From Aquila chrysaetos chrysaetos (lineage: Eukaryota > Chordata > Aves > Accipitriformes > Accipitridae), in the NCBI RefSeq assembly GCF_900496995.4, contig NC_044014.1:3468501-3532500 (forward strand): a DNA stretch of 64,000 nt, read 5' to 3'. Made by a program: the position numbers and the translations under genes. Numbering within the stretch: position 1 is the stretch's first letter; every line of letters starts with the position of its first letter. The notes under the pieces are model-generated. The model was not told the DNA's origin. It made no database searches and was given only the letters and a program-made list of their open reading frames with translations. This document shows positions 62,176-64,000 of the stretch, piece by piece.

Positions 62176-64000
62176 TTTTCAGGTTAAGCCTTATGCAAAA
62201 TGGACCCGGGAAACTCAGTCTTTTGTAACTCAGATGTATTTGACCATAAACTACTCTTCTTGGAAGGCGACGGGTTGCTTCGGTAAGTTTGTGCAACTTT
62301 TGACGCTTTCTGAATCGGCTGCAAGCTCTTTTTGGTTTACAGTAACTGTGACGTGCAGCGTTTTACCAGTCTTTCTAAAAATAGTCTGCGTTCTTTTTGC
62401 TTTTAAAATGAGTTAAAGAAGCCTAAAAAGGCATGCAATATCTTTATTTTTATCTCTACAAAATATGTAAACAGTATCTACAGTACTGACACTAAAGTTA
62501 CTATCAAGCCTTCTTAAATTAACTTGTGTTATTTAAATTTTCAAGTCCCTGTAGCACACTACTAAAACCAAATCTATTTATGATCCAGGTCTAATTTCTT
62601 GCAACCAAAAGTCAGACTAATGTAATTCAGTGTCAAACTGGAGCATCTGAAAGAATGTGTGTTACTTTTCATAAGAAATGTTGGTTTGTAAGCGTAACTT
62701 GTGTTGTTGCTCTTTATTCAGCTAAACACATTTCCGACTGGGTTGGGAACAGGAACTGGCACCTGCATAACATTCCTACCGTGCATTAACTATTTTGCTG
62801 CATCATAAAATAGTTGAAAGGCATTGGTAACTTACCCGATTTTTCTAAGGATAAGGAGGAGATCTATTTCGTATGTAAAGCGTATGGAAGTGATGAACTA
62901 AGGCTAGGTTTACCACCTCTTTGTGAGGTGAAAAGCCTCAAAATGTTTTGCTTTATTATTCATTATCAGTATACCTACCTAAAATATTTGTTTCAATTGT
63001 TTGTCTGATTTTTCTTATTTTCCAGTAGTGATACTCTCATTGCCTGAGAACTCTCAGGTAACTCACTACTTGGCACAGTTATAAAAATTGATATAAATAA
63101 TCAGCTCCCAAGAGCAGAAGCCATGGATAGGAGCATGAATATGAAATGAATCATGAATAAGTTTTGATTGTGGATAACAAGGTCTCCTTCTTTTTCTTTG
63201 TTTGTTTTTAATTACATAGTCCAGATTCTGCTGCTTCTACTTTATTTTCTTTGTTTTGATCATAAAAGCATTTTATTTGACATCCAAAAGACAGCCAAAT
63301 TTTGAAGGGATAAAAGTACAGCATAATGATATCTAGTGCTAACAGTAATTAAATGCCCTATGTTTTAAGAAAAAAACAAGAGGTGAAAATAGGGATGTGT
63401 AAATAACAGGAGATATGCAAACAATGGATGTAATCCTGCTCTCCTTAATCATGGGAGTAATCCTTATTCACCTAAGTAATCCTGTTGGTTTCAGTAGACT
63501 CACATCAGTAGGTGCTGTAGCATAAGGCCCATATTTTTCAAGGAGATAACAGTGTCTGTTTTACCTATTTTTTCTGTAATGCAATTTTAGCAACACAGTT
63601 TTTAGTGATGTGTTTGAATGCATTAGCGATAATATTAAATTAGACTTTACCAAATGTCTATTTTGCTTCTAAAAGTATAAAAGAGAAAAATGGAATAATG
63701 TATTAGATGTGTCAGTAAGAAGGTACAAACCCACATATGTTATTAGAGTTGTGCTTGCAGTGGAGTAGCACTGCTCACCCTGTTGACCATGTTTGTAGAT
63801 TACTTTTTGGTACATGAGGTATATAAGCTTTGCCTCTTTTAGGACAGGATGCAACTCTAGCAAAGAATCACTATGACACCCGATGTCTCAAAAAGTACAT
63901 TTGGGTCTCCATAAAAGTGATGTTGATAAATATTGTTCATCTTTCTGATTTAAATACGTGGGGTTTGTGGTAGTGTCCGGTGAATATTTTTATTGCTGTT
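62176..64000. other. AT-rich non-coding stretch
   Basis: Apart from the donor-like sequence near 62283, I see no supported gene, RNA or repeat up to the end of the window. Confidence 0.6.

Overview
The window looks like nuclear DNA of a bird. It is moderately AT-rich, has no dense gene structure, and carries three repeats that I recognise by pattern as typical of bird genomes. These are a complete solo LTR of an ERVL-like avian endogenous retrovirus (44694-45277, plus), a related but truncated LTR on the other strand (59668-60054, minus), and a short 3'-end fragment of a CR1 LINE (53155-53320, plus). Interspersed repeat content is low, as is usual for birds. Family names come from memory of consensus sequences, not from a search. 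I cannot name the species or chromosome.

I find no protein-coding gene I can recognise. The longest open frames (about 140-196 codons) have no recognisable domains, lie in low-complexity or repeat sequence, or are of the length expected by chance in 64 kb read in six frames. The window is best read as an intergenic region or part of a very large intron. Two intervals have splice-site-bounded open frames (6117-6218 and 13131-13258) and one has a codon-like 54-residue frame (2809-2973). These are weak candidates for exons or gene remnants.

Layout: 1-13 kb is AT-rich sequence broken by several short CpG-dense patches, including a CpG-island-like block at about 7330-7660. 13-33 kb is mostly featureless AT-rich DNA with another CpG-rich patch near 26.9-27.2 kb. 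A C-depleted tetranucleotide minisatellite lies at 33585-33828. The strongest CpG island of the window is at about 41940-42450, with no gene visible beside it. 44-45.3 kb holds a triple palindrome and then the solo LTR. 46-53 kb is unremarkable, apart from two long A-runs and the CR1 remnant at its end. 57.3-57.8 kb is a pyrimidine-rich block. The minus-strand LTR with a G-quadruplex-type G-rich segment lies at about 59.7-60.1 kb. A small CpG patch with a preceding palindrome and a following strong splice-donor sequence lies near 62.0-62.3 kb.

The most interesting pattern is the recurrence of short CpG-dense patches in otherwise AT-rich, gene-free DNA. They could be promoters of unannotated non-coding RNAs, local GC-biased gene conversion at recombination hotspots, or old repeats. 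Nothing in the window looks like a new multi-gene system.
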